Below are positions 9,341 through 17,031 of a stretch of 64,000 nucleotides of DNA, piece after piece. How positions within the stretch are numbered: the first letter of the stretch is position 1; the number at the start of each line of letters is the position of its first letter. Source of the DNA: CAJJDF01 sp965657945. Lineage in GTDB: Bacteria > Bacteroidota > Bacteroidia > Flavobacteriales_D > CAJJDF01. The DNA is taken from the NCBI GenBank assembly GCA_965657945.1, contig CBFHPW010000008.1:7574-71573 (forward strand), read 5' to 3'. The notes under the pieces are model-generated. The model made no database searches. It saw only the letters and a program-made list of their open reading frames with translations, and was not told the origin of the DNA. A program made the translations under genes and the position numbers.

Positions 9341-9637
9341 TTACAATTCAAATTTTCTTTCCATACTCCAAGCCTCTGGCTTGGCGCAGAACAGAGGTTT
9401 TACAGTTTTCCAAATTTTCAGAAAGAGTTCAGAGTTGCGATAAGTTTCGAGGTTCTCTTTTTTATCCCAATAGCTGTAGGTCATTACCACATTGTTGTAC
9501 CTTCCTTTTTCTTGAAGTAACTCTAGCTTCTGACAACCTTCTTGCAGTCTAATTAGGTGCATGCTTGACTCGTATATTTCTTTAAACTCCTCAACCTTAT
9601 CTGGGTGAATGGTTAATTTTACAATACGAATAAGCAT
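9341..9637 (-). CDS. Antibiotic biosynthesis monooxygenase (ABM)-domain protein
   Basis: A 98-residue single-domain protein with the dimeric alpha+beta barrel fold typical of ABM/YgiN-like enzymes: an N-terminal strand LIRIVKLTIHPDKVEEF, a middle segment QEGCQKLELLQEK and the MTYSYWDKKENLETYRNS segment. Members act on quinones, heme or unknown small molecules, and many are uncharacterised; function cannot be assigned here. It follows the SAM-hydrolase gene by three bases and is probably its operon partner. Confidence 0.8.
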   Translation of the reverse strand: MLIRIVKLTIHPDKVEEFKEIYESSMHLIRLQEGCQKLELLQEKGRYNNVVMTYSYWDKKENLETYRNSELFLKIWKTVKPLFCAKPEAWSMERKFEL

Positions 9638-9640
9638 AAT

Positions 9641-10438
9641 TTATTTATTAAATGATACGGTAACAATTTCATCTTCTTTTAATCCTAGTAACTGCGAAGC
9701 ACTCCCTCCATATCCTTCAACTCCTCTGTTTATAGCAATCTCGAGGTTTCCTCCAGTGTTAAAAAGCGCTAGCTTCATGCCATCTCCCACAATGGAGTAG
9801 GTAGAACTTAGCTCTTTTAATTCGTAGTTTCTAAAACCGATAGTAAAGCTTCTTTTTTTACCAATTTCATCAAATAATTTTCGGGAAATATTAGTAATGG
9901 CATTTCCATAAGAATCTACGTGAACTACCGAACCTCGGATAAAAAATTCTTGAGTTTGTGGAATTGGCTTTTGGAAAGTGGCTATTTTTTCAATTCTTTT
10001 TCCAATAAATTCGGGAGTTCCTCCTCGCGCAATATGACAAGCCGCTTTTGCAAAAATATCTCTCGTTGGGAAAGTAAGTACGTTCGTATCAATGTCTAGG
10101 TTTAGTTCATAGAAACTAGTAGGTGCCGTGTCATAGATTAGAGAAAATAGCCCGTTGTCTGCTCCGATAAAAAAATGACCTTTGTACTCCATCAATATCG
10201 CTTGGCGGGAGGTGGAAATTCCCGAATCTACTCCTATGATGTGGACGGTACCTTGCGGGAAATTTTCAAAAGCGTGTTTTACCGTGTAAGCCGCATTTCG
10301 AATATCGAAAATTTTTATTTCATTCGTAATGTCTACAATGGTAACATCACCTTTTAGGGCTTTCAATATACTTCCCTTTACTGCAGATACATAATAATCT
10401 TCAATTCCTAAATCGGTTGTTAAAGTGATTATAGCCAT
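9641..10438 (-). CDS. SAM hydrolase / SAM hydroxide adenosyltransferase family (DUF62)
   Basis: A 265-residue protein with the two-domain fluorinase-like family pattern: ITLTTDLGIEDYYVSAVKG at the N-terminus, GVDSGISTSRQAI in the middle, NGLFSLI, and a C-terminal VDSYGNAITNIS block. Characterised family members convert SAM to adenosine and methionine. The Asp and Arg of the D-x6-R pair in DSGISTSR are present. The third catalytic residue of studied archaeal enzymes, a His I place in an FHGRD motif, reads FPTRD here. Activity is therefore uncertain. A TATTTTTG box lies upstream on the minus strand (10478-10485). Confidence 0.85.
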   Translation of the reverse strand: MAIITLTTDLGIEDYYVSAVKGSILKALKGDVTIVDITNEIKIFDIRNAAYTVKHAFENFPQGTVHIIGVDSGISTSRQAILMEYKGHFFIGADNGLFSLIYDTAPTSFYELNLDIDTNVLTFPTRDIFAKAACHIARGGTPEFIGKRIEKIATFQKPIPQTQEFFIRGSVVHVDSYGNAITNISRKLFDEIGKKRSFTIGFRNYELKELSSTYSIVGDGMKLALFNTGGNLEIAINRGVEGYGGSASQLLGLKEDEIVTVSFNK

Positions 10439-10570
10439 GCAGATAATTCGTGTTTCTTTATTGTTACTAATCTAAGTCAAAAATAAGAATTAAATGCAGG
10501 TTTTAAATTATTTACTCCGAATTTATTTATATTTATTGAAGGAACTATAAACTGAAAAATAAACTCAAAC

Positions 10571-11505
10571 TTGACTGAAAAAATATTTACCATTACCGAC
10601 ATTGAACCAATTGATTTATTGGGAGTAAACAATAAAATTTTAAAGACAGTGGAAGCAAAGTTTCCTTCATTAAAAATAGTATCGAGAGGAAGAACGCTTA
10701 AACTAGTTGGAAAGGAAGAATTAATTGATGAGTTTATCGAAAAAATAAAATTAATGACCACTTATTTCTTAAAATACAATACACTGACAGAAGGTGATAT
10801 TGAAAATATTTTGGGAGAAATGGACATGAAACGGTCAAAGATTCAAAAGGAGATTTAGTAATTGTACATGCCAATAATGGAAAAAAAGTAATTGCCCGAA
10901 CGCATAATCAAAGAAGATTGGTAGAGGCAAGTTTTGAAAACGACATGGTTTTTTCTGTGGGTCCTGCTGGAACGGGAAAAACATATACTGCGGTAGCTTT
11001 GGCGGTTAGAGCCCTCAAGAACAAAGAAGTGAGAAAAATTATCTTGACAAGACCAGCGGTCGAGGCAGGAGAGAATTTAGGTTTTTTACCAGGTGATTTA
11101 AAAGAAAAATTGGATCCTTATTTACAACCGCTTTACGATGCTCTCAGAGATATGATTCCTGCCGAAAAATTGGAAGATTTCATCGAGAACAACATTGTTC
11201 AAATAGCTCCTTTGGCGTTTATGCGGGGAAGAACACTGGACAATGCTTTTGTAATTCTGGACGAGGCTCAAAACGCGACCGAAGGCCAAATTAAAATGTT
11301 CCTTACCCGAATGGGGAGAAATGCCCAATTTATTGTAAATGGAGATCCTTCGCAAGTGGATTTACCAAGGAATCAAAATTCAGGGCTAATCAAAGCACTT
11401 GCCGTCTTGCGAGACATTGAAGGAATTGCTATTGTAGAATTGGATGAAAATGACGTAATTCGTCACCGATTAGTTAAAAAGATTATCAAAGCATTTAAAC
11501 AATAA
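10571..11505 (+). pseudogene. phoH: PhoH-family ATPase broken by a single-base frameshift
   Basis: The first 87 codons from the TTG at 10571 encode the N-terminal KH-like region of bacterial PhoH/YbeZ. The frame then runs to a stop at 10858. From 10831 the -1 frame continues as TVKDSKGDLVIVHANNGKK and the whole P-loop domain to 11505: Walker A GPAGTGKT, RPAVEAGENLGFLPGD, Walker B VILDEAQNA, and GDPSQVDLP. Adding one A in the AAAC at 10829-10832 restores one frame of 311 residues, the normal family length. No slippery heptamer is present. So this is either a recent inactivation or a sequence error; all other residues look intact, which favours recent or artefactual. The family acts in RNA metabolism and phosphate-stress contexts. 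Confidence 0.85.
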
Positions 11506-11509
11506 GAAA

Positions 11510-11908
11510 ATGAATATTGAAAGTACAAAAACGACTATTGAGAATAGCCAAAAAGCTGTTTATGATTTCTTAATGGATTTGAATAATGTAGAAAGTTTGC
11601 TGCCCGAGGGAAAATTCACCGAATGGAAAGGCAGTTATGACCAATGTTCATTTAAAATGCAGGGATTTAGTTTGACATTGAAAAAAGACAGTTCCACACC
11701 AAATAGCGAGATAAAACTCACTTCGAGTGAAGATTCTCCCATTGATTTCGATTTGAATATTTTCATCGAAGAAAAGGGGGAAATGAGTGCGGAGGCATTT
11801 TTGATTTGTGAGGCAAGAGTAAATTCCTTTTTGAAAATGATGATCGAAAAGCCATTGACCAATTTATTCAATCACATGAGCGAAAAATTAAGCAGAGTTG
11901 CGCTCTAA
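11510..11908 (+). CDS. SRPBCC (START-like) family protein
   Basis: A 132-residue soluble protein with the opening strand ESTKTTIENSQKAVYDFLMD and DLNNVESLLPEGK, typical of the polyketide-cyclase/SRPBCC fold, a hydrophobic ligand-binding cup. The final helix KPLTNLFNHMSEKLSR closes the pocket. It starts four bases after the phoH stop and is probably cotranscribed with it. Its ligand is unknown. It ends 23 bases from the convergent radC. Confidence 0.8.
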   Translation: MNIESTKTTIENSQKAVYDFLMDLNNVESLLPEGKFTEWKGSYDQCSFKMQGFSLTLKKDSSTPNSEIKLTSSEDSPIDFDLNIFIEEKGEMSAEAFLICEARVNSFLKMMIEKPLTNLFNHMSEKLSRVAL

Positions 11909-11930
11909 ATTCTGGGTAGGATTTGGTTTG

Positions 11931-12662
11931 TTAAATCAGTCCTTCATCAGCAAAGCTCAAGTAATTTCCGTCACCAATAATAAGATGATCCAATACTTTT
12001 AAGTCAAGTAGATTTGCTCCTTCAACTACTTTCTTAGTCAAATTAAGATCGCTCGAGCTTGGTTTTAAGTTTCCCGAAGGATGATTGTGGACCAAAATGA
12101 TGGCAGAAGCTAGTTTGTCTATCGATTTTTTAAATATTACTTTCACATCTGCTGTGGTTTGGGAAACACCACCTCTTCCAATGAGTTGTTTCCCAATAAT
12201 TCTATTGGCTCTATTCAATATAACAATCCAAAATTCTTCGTGCGGTAAATCCGTTAGAACTGATTTAATGTATTCATACACCTGTTTGCTTGAGCTAACT
12301 TGAACTTTTTCAAGAATCTTTTCGCTTTTTCTTCTTCTTCCCAGTTCCAGTGCTGCAACTATGCTTATGGCTTTTGCCTCGCCAATTCCCTTAAATTTAG
12401 TGAGGTCCGAGACGGTAAGTTTTGCTAATTCATTTAGGTTATTTTGTGAGTCACTTAAAATGCGTTTGCAGAGTTCTATGGCGCTTTCCTCTCTGTTTCC
12501 ACTTCCAATCAAAATAGCAATTAACTCAGCATCAGAAAGTACTTGCCTTCCTTTTGCCATGAGTTTTTCTCTTGGTTGATCTTCTTCAGACCAATTTTTT
12601 ATAGAGAGTTTTTGATAAGGTTCAGAATCTTTTTTCACAAGCATTTTCGGTAAGGGCTGCAC
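11931..12662 (-). CDS. radC: RadC family JAB-domain protein
   Basis: A 243-residue protein with an N-terminal UPF0758 helical region (PREKLMAKGRQVLSDAELIA), a helix-hairpin-helix (TKFKGIGEAKAISI, residues 88-101) and a C-terminal JAB/MPN domain. The zinc ligands of the JAMM motif are visible: His192-x-His194 in HNHPSGNLKPSSSD and Asp205. Despite the name, a role in DNA repair is not established; the fold suggests a metallopeptidase or nuclease-like activity. The start may be Met1 or Met7; the conserved part begins near residue 20. Confidence 0.92.
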   Translation of the reverse strand: MQPLPKMLVKKDSEPYQKLSIKNWSEEDQPREKLMAKGRQVLSDAELIAILIGSGNREESAIELCKRILSDSQNNLNELAKLTVSDLTKFKGIGEAKAISIVAALELGRRRKSEKILEKVQVSSSKQVYEYIKSVLTDLPHEEFWIVILNRANRIIGKQLIGRGGVSQTTADVKVIFKKSIDKLASAIILVHNHPSGNLKPSSSDLNLTKKVVEGANLLDLKVLDHLIIGDGNYLSFADEGLI

Positions 12663-12761
12663 CAGAAAGATGCAGAAGAGTGTTATTTATTGTTAGATAG
12701 TTCTCTACAATTTACAAAAAAATCAAACCCTTAAAAATTTCCTTCTACCTATTTGATTATG

Positions 12762-13994
12762 TTAAGCTGTTTTTAGTTTACTTAATTTTGATTTACTAAA
12801 CTTATTTTTAGCGTAAGATTCTGTGATTTTTAATTTTTTGATTTCTGCATTAGAAGGGATTTCAAACATTGCATCGGTGAGTATTGCTTCACAAATTGAC
12901 CTCAATCCTCTAGCTCCTAATTTGTAATCTACGGCCTTGTCTACAATAAAATCGAGTGCTTTTTTGTCGAAAGTTAATTGAACATGATCCAATTCAAACA
13001 ACTTGGTGTATTGTTTTAGTAAAGAGTTTTTAGGTTCTGTTAGGATTCTTTTGAGCGCCTCTTTGTCTAATGGATTGAGGTGGGTAAGAATTGGAAACCT
13101 ACCAATTAACTCGGGAATTAGTCCAAATGATTTCACATCTTGAGGACTCAAGAATTCTAATAAATTGTCCTCTTCAATGTCTTCAGAACTGGAGCCAAAA
13201 CCAAGAGGTTGAGTCTTTATTCTTCTTTCGATCAATCGCTCAATCCCATCAAAAGCTCCACCAGATATAAATAAGATATTTCGGGTATCAATTTCTACCA
13301 TTTTTTGGTCAGGATGCTTTCTTCCTCCTTGTGGCGGAACACGCACATCAGTTCCTTCAAGGAGCTTGAGCAAGGCTTGCTGGGTTCCTTCAGAAGTTAC
13401 ATCCCTGGTGATGGATGGGCTGTCGCCTTTTCTTCCTATTTTATCAATTTCATCCAAAAACACGATTCCTTTTTGTGCCGCTTCCACATCGTAATCTGCA
13501 GCTTGCAATAATCTGGTTAACAAGCTTTCTACATCTTCTCCCACATACCCGGCTTGCGTAAATACAGTTGCATCCGCAATGGTAAAAGGAACATTTAGCA
13601 TTCTAGCAATAGTCTTTGCGAGCAAAGTTTTCCCAGTACCAGTTCTTCCAACCAACAATATATTCGATTTTTCTAATTCAACTTCCTCCGCATCACTTCC
13701 CGGGTTCAACAATCTTTTGTAATGATTATAAACAGCTACCGAAAGAATCTTTTTTGCATCTTCTTGCCCGATAACATAATCATCCAGTCGATTTTTTATT
13801 TCTTGTGGCTTTAAGAACTTAATGTCTTCTTGTAGGTCTAGATTTTGAGAATGAGTTTCTTCTTGAACCACGAGCTCATTTGCCTGCGTAATACAGTTTT
13901 CACAAATGTGACCATCCAATCCTGCAATGAGCATGTTTACTTCTTCTCTTTTTCTTCCACAAAATGAACAAGTTGAGTTCTCTTTTTTTGACAT
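12762..13994 (-). CDS. clpX: ATP-dependent Clp protease ATP-binding subunit ClpX
   Basis: A 410-residue AAA+ unfoldase that feeds proteins to ClpP. The N-terminal zinc-binding domain has four Cys (9, 12, 31, 34). Walker A is GRTGTGKT, Walker B is FLDEIDKIG, the pore loop GYVGED grips substrate, and the GGRKHP segment is the RKH loop. I chose the ATG at 13994, not the GTG 18 bases upstream, because the protein then begins MSKKENSTCSFCG and the -7 box at 14012-14019 overlaps the GTG. clpP is not adjacent; the next genes are radC downstream and ribD divergently upstream. Confidence 0.95.
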   Translation of the reverse strand: MSKKENSTCSFCGRKREEVNMLIAGLDGHICENCITQANELVVQEETHSQNLDLQEDIKFLKPQEIKNRLDDYVIGQEDAKKILSVAVYNHYKRLLNPGSDAEEVELEKSNILLVGRTGTGKTLLAKTIARMLNVPFTIADATVFTQAGYVGEDVESLLTRLLQAADYDVEAAQKGIVFLDEIDKIGRKGDSPSITRDVTSEGTQQALLKLLEGTDVRVPPQGGRKHPDQKMVEIDTRNILFISGGAFDGIERLIERRIKTQPLGFGSSSEDIEEDNLLEFLSPQDVKSFGLIPELIGRFPILTHLNPLDKEALKRILTEPKNSLLKQYTKLFELDHVQLTFDKKALDFIVDKAVDYKLGARGLRSICEAILTDAMFEIPSNAEIKKLKITESYAKNKFSKSKLSKLKTA

Positions 13995-14011
13995 TAATCT
14001 TGATTTTATCA

Positions 14012-14019
14012 CAAAGATA
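14012..14019 (-). promoter_or_regulatory. -7 box (TATCTTTG) of clpX
   Basis: A TAnnTTTG match on the minus strand, 17 bases before the clpX ATG. Confidence 0.5.
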
Positions 14020-14287
14020 AGGAAGATATTAGAGTTTATTCTTCAAATAGTAATACGTATTTGTTTTATTCAACCTTTTTAAATCCCATTGCCTCATTTT
14101 GTTTAACATTAATTTATTTTATTTTTTGAAGATAAAGGCAAATTCTTGTTTTTAAATAGTAAGGCTATACTTTATTTAGTAAATTTTAATGTGTTGATAT
14201 ACAATACTTAAAAAGCTTAATTTTTTTAATATTCAATTTTTGAAAATTTAATTCAAAATAGATAGCCAAAATTTTTTTTATTATAAC

Positions 14288-14314
14288 GGCAACCCTTTTG
14301 TTTCTATTCACGTC
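14288..14314 (+). promoter_or_regulatory. ECF-type promoter (GGCAACC-N16-CGTC)
   Basis: GGCAACC at 14288-14294 is followed after exactly 16 bases by CGTC at 14311-14314. The AAC-type -35 with CGTC-type -10 is typical of ECF sigma-factor promoters and unlike the TAnnTTTG boxes elsewhere in this window. No ECF sigma gene is in the window. Upstream, 14020-14287 is very AT-rich and I see no gene in it. Confidence 0.55.
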
Positions 14315-14318
14315 TTAA

Positions 14319-14401
14319 GGGTAGAATAGTGAAATACTATCTCTTTTTTCTTTTTTACGTCAAGAACAGAACTCATTTTCAGACAATGGGTTCTGTTTTT
14401 G
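14319..14401 (+). ncRNA. Candidate small RNA between clpX and ribD (about 80 nt)
   Basis: No open frame lies here, yet a strong intrinsic terminator ends it and an ECF-type promoter begins it. The predicted transcript has a small hairpin (ATAGT/ACTAT at 14326-14340, extendable with a bulge), a U-rich single-stranded stretch (14342-14356), and the terminator hairpin. That arrangement resembles sigma-E-type small RNAs of other bacteria. Start is estimated from the -10 position. The alternative is the leftover leader of a lost gene. Confidence 0.45.
14365..14401 (+). terminator. Strong intrinsic terminator with no upstream gene
   Basis: Stem 14367-14377 (CAGAACTCATT) pairs with 14385-14395 (AATGGGTTCTG), 11 bp with one G-T pair, extended by two A-T pairs, loop of seven, followed by TTTTTGTTTT. 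The upstream neighbour clpX is on the other strand, so this ends a separate plus-strand transcript. Confidence 0.75.
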
Positions 14402-14424
14402 TTTTAAGGCAGTTTTATTTTGGT

Positions 14425-14432
14425 TATTTTTG
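14425..14432 (+). promoter_or_regulatory. -7 box (TATTTTTG) four bases before ribD ATG
   Basis: A TAnnTTTG match whose G is followed by exactly four bases and then the ribD ATG. The spacing would place the transcription start at or next to the start codon. A TTTG at 14398-14401 is a possible -33 element, slightly far away (23 bases). Confidence 0.5.
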
Positions 14433-14436
14433 ACCA

Positions 14437-15489
14437 ATGAGTCTTACCGAATATTATATGAAACGTTGCCTAGAGTTGGCAAAAAAAGGCATTCCAAGTA
14501 CAAGGCCCAATCCTTCGGTGGGAGCTGTTTTAGTCTATAAAAATAGAATCATTGGAGAAGGATTTACCAGCCCATTTGGAGGGAGTCACGGTGAGGTGAA
14601 TTGCATCAATTCCGTAGTAAACAAAGATTTAATTTCGAAATCTACGTTGTACGTCAGTTTAGAGCCTTGTTCTCACACCGGAAAAACTCCACCTTGCGCA
14701 GATTTAATTGTGAAGAGTCACATTCCAAAAGTTGTGATCGGTTGTGTTGATACATTCTCTGAAGTTGCCGGAAAAGGAATTGCCAGATTGAGGGAAAGTG
14801 GAATAGAGGTAGAAGTTGGAATTCTAGAAAATGAATGTCGAGAAATGAACAAACGATTTTTCACATTTTATGAAAAAAACAGGCCATACATCTTTTTGAA
14901 ATGGGCACAAACTCTGGATGGTTTTATTGCTCCTTCCAAAGAAAATCACAACCAAGATAGATGGATTTCTGGTACTCAAACTAATCAGTTTACTCACAGA
15001 TTGAGAGCAAATGAAATGGCAATTTTGGTTGGAAAGAATACCGTTTTGACAGATAATCCAAGTCTCTCAACCCGAAATTTTCCGGGAAAAAACCCGGTGA
15101 GAATTGTAATTGATAAAAAATTAGAATCTTGGATGTCACATCAAATTTTTAACATTTATAATACTGAATCAGAGACATTACTCATCAATGAGTCAAGTAC
15201 TTTTAAGGACAAAAAAGTAGAAGGTATTGAGATGGATTTTTCTCGAAATATTCTTCCACAACTCATGGAGTTATTAGTTAATAGAAATATTCAATCCTTG
15301 ATAGTGGAAGGAGGTTCTCAAACCTTGCAGTCTTTTATTGATATGGGTTTGTGGGATGAAGTATTTGTAATTACAGGAAAAAAGAAATTTGTACATGGTA
15401 CTAAAGCACCCAGATTTGACGGACATATAGCAGAACAATTTCTCATTGAAAGTGATGAAGTGAAACGGTATAAAAATTCCAATTCGTGA
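14437..15489 (+). CDS. ribD: Bifunctional riboflavin biosynthesis protein RibD (deaminase/reductase)
   Basis: A 350-residue cytosolic enzyme of riboflavin synthesis. The N-terminal deaminase (residues 1-145) has the zinc and proton-shuttle motif HGEVNCIN, with G in place of the common A, and PCSHTGKTPPCAD. The C-terminal reductase (from about 150) begins LKWAQTLDGFIA and contains GKNTVLTDNPSLSTR and a VEGGSQTLQSFI NADPH-binding block. Its stop codon overlaps the GTG of the next gene by four bases, a translational-coupling arrangement, but the two products share no obvious pathway. Confidence 0.93.
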   Translation: MSLTEYYMKRCLELAKKGIPSTRPNPSVGAVLVYKNRIIGEGFTSPFGGSHGEVNCINSVVNKDLISKSTLYVSLEPCSHTGKTPPCADLIVKSHIPKVVIGCVDTFSEVAGKGIARLRESGIEVEVGILENECREMNKRFFTFYEKNRPYIFLKWAQTLDGFIAPSKENHNQDRWISGTQTNQFTHRLRANEMAILVGKNTVLTDNPSLSTRNFPGKNPVRIVIDKKLESWMSHQIFNIYNTESETLLINESSTFKDKKVEGIEMDFSRNILPQLMELLVNRNIQSLIVEGGSQTLQSFIDMGLWDEVFVITGKKKFVHGTKAPRFDGHIAEQFLIESDEVKRYKNSNS

Positions 15490-16343
15490 GTCTGTCCATT
15501 CTGTTAGCCATTTTTTTTCCTGTCGTTTCAGTATTGCTTTTCAAGGAATTTGACAAAAGAGAAGTGGATACATTGCCCGCCATTGTGTTCAATTATTTTG
15601 GGGCAATACTCTTGGGGTTGGTATTATTTGTAACTCCCAATCAGTTTGTTTTAATTCATCAACAAGATTGGTTTGTATCAGCTTTGGTGGTTGGAGGATT
15701 ATTTTTGTTGAATTTTTTTTTGATTTCCAAAACTGCTGTTCATCAAGGAATTTCGATAGCCACTTTTTCCAACAAGATAAGTTTGGTATTTCCTGTGATC
15801 TTTACTATCGTTTATTTTGGTGAATCTACTAGTATTTTAAAAATAGTTGGAATTGCCTTGGCCTTGCTATCTATTTTTTTGCTGACCTTCAAATCAGTAA
15901 ACTCCAAATTTTCTTCAAAAGGTTCAGCATCGTATCCCTTACTTATTTTTGTCTTTACCGGAATTGCCGAAACTCTCATCAATTTTACACAGAAAAAATG
16001 GTTTACCAGTGCAGATGAAATTAGCTACTTTGTGGTATCTGCTTTTTTCATTTCTTTTGTTTTGGGTGTCGTGTTATTGGTCGTTAAAAAGATTAAAATA
16101 AGTAGAAAAAGCTTTGTCGCTGGACTGGTTTTATCTATTCCAAACACCTTCGGATTGTATTATTTTATCCAAGCTCTTAATCAAAACTTTGACTCTAGTT
16201 CAGTTCTTCCAATCATCAATATTGGTACTTTGATGTTTGCTATTTTGATTGGATATTTTCTTTACAAAGAAGATTTAACACCTCGCAATTGGCTAGGTGT
16301 AATAGCAGCAATTGGGTCTATTTTATTACTTTCGTCTTTTTGA
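15486..16343 (+). CDS. EamA/DMT-family transporter
   Basis: A 285-residue membrane protein with ten hydrophobic segments arranged as two EamA repeats of five. Loop sequences such as FFLISKTAVHQGISIATFSNKIS (in part) and YFLYKEDLTPRNWLGV are typical of drug/metabolite transporters. The substrate cannot be predicted; coupling to ribD might hint at a flavin or related export, but that is speculation. Starts at the GTG overlapping the ribD stop. Confidence 0.82.
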   Translation: MSLSILLAIFFPVVSVLLFKEFDKREVDTLPAIVFNYFGAILLGLVLFVTPNQFVLIHQQDWFVSALVVGGLFLLNFFLISKTAVHQGISIATFSNKISLVFPVIFTIVYFGESTSILKIVGIALALLSIFLLTFKSVNSKFSSKGSASYPLLIFVFTGIAETLINFTQKKWFTSADEISYFVVSAFFISFVLGVVLLVVKKIKISRKSFVAGLVLSIPNTFGLYYFIQALNQNFDSSSVLPIINIGTLMFAILIGYFLYKEDLTPRNWLGVIAAIGSILLLSSF

Positions 16344-16957
16344 AAACACCTCACACATATCGAACCATTCAGCTACCTTCTCACAGTTTGTACAAAGAGA
16401 AGGGAAGTAAGTTCTTTGGTTATGCTTTTCAGGTTTTAAATGAAGAGGATGTCAAGTTGAGATTACTTGAAATAAAAGAAAAACACAGCGATGCACGACA
16501 TCATTGTTATGCCTATCGCTTGGGTATTGGTAACGAAGAAAGATACAGAGCCAATGACGATGGTGAACCTATAAATTCGGCAGGAAAACCAATTTATGGT
16601 CAGTTACTCTCTGCAGAAGTTACAAATGTTCTTGTCGTTGTGGTTCGTTATTTTGGAGGAGTAAAACTGGGTGTGGGAGGATTAATTTCTGCTTATAAAA
16701 TCGCAACCAAATCTACTTTGGAACAAACTAATATCATTGAAAAAGAGGAATTGCATTATTATCAAATCAATTTTGAATACCCACAGATGAGCGAGGTGAT
16801 GAGTTTTGTAAAATTAAATTGGTTGGATGTAACCGATCAAGTTTTTGAAGTGGCTTGTTTTATTCAATTTAAGCACAATATTATGTCTTCTCATGGAATA
16901 TTGTCTCAGCTCAAAGAAATTGAGAATGTAACCGTAGATTTTTTAAAAAAGGAATAG
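16340..16957 (+). CDS. YigZ/IMPACT family protein (UPF0029)
   Basis: A 205-residue protein, the same length as Escherichia coli YigZ. The N-terminal IMPACT domain has KGSKFFGYAF, DARHHCYAYR, and NDDGEPINSAGKPI, with VVVVRYFGGVKLGVGGLI, all family hallmarks. The second domain is the ferredoxin-like DUF1949. I chose the TTG at 16340 because it overlaps the stop of the transporter gene (TTGA) and gives family length; the earlier ATG at 16289 would lie inside the transporter frame. The molecular role is unclear; eukaryotic IMPACT regulates translation via GCN1. Confidence 0.88.
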   Translation: MKTPHTYRTIQLPSHSLYKEKGSKFFGYAFQVLNEEDVKLRLLEIKEKHSDARHHCYAYRLGIGNEERYRANDDGEPINSAGKPIYGQLLSAEVTNVLVVVVRYFGGVKLGVGGLISAYKIATKSTLEQTNIIEKEELHYYQINFEYPQMSEVMSFVKLNWLDVTDQVFEVACFIQFKHNIMSSHGILSQLKEIENVTVDFLKKE

Positions 16958-17001
16958 TTTTATTGCCTTGACAAATTCTTAAAAATTCCCGTTAATTGAT
17001 G

Positions 17002-17009
17002 TACTTTTG
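17002..17009 (+). promoter_or_regulatory. -7 box (TACTTTTG) of DEAD-box helicase
   Basis: A TAnnTTTG match that overlaps the first possible start codons (16996, 16999), which supports a downstream start at the GTG 17032. Confidence 0.5.
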
Positions 17010-17031
17010 TACAAATATCAAACAGAACAAA

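Noticed and set aside
10858..10918. Programmed frameshift in phoH.
   Set aside because: No slippery heptamer or downstream structure; a simple indel or sequence error explains it better.
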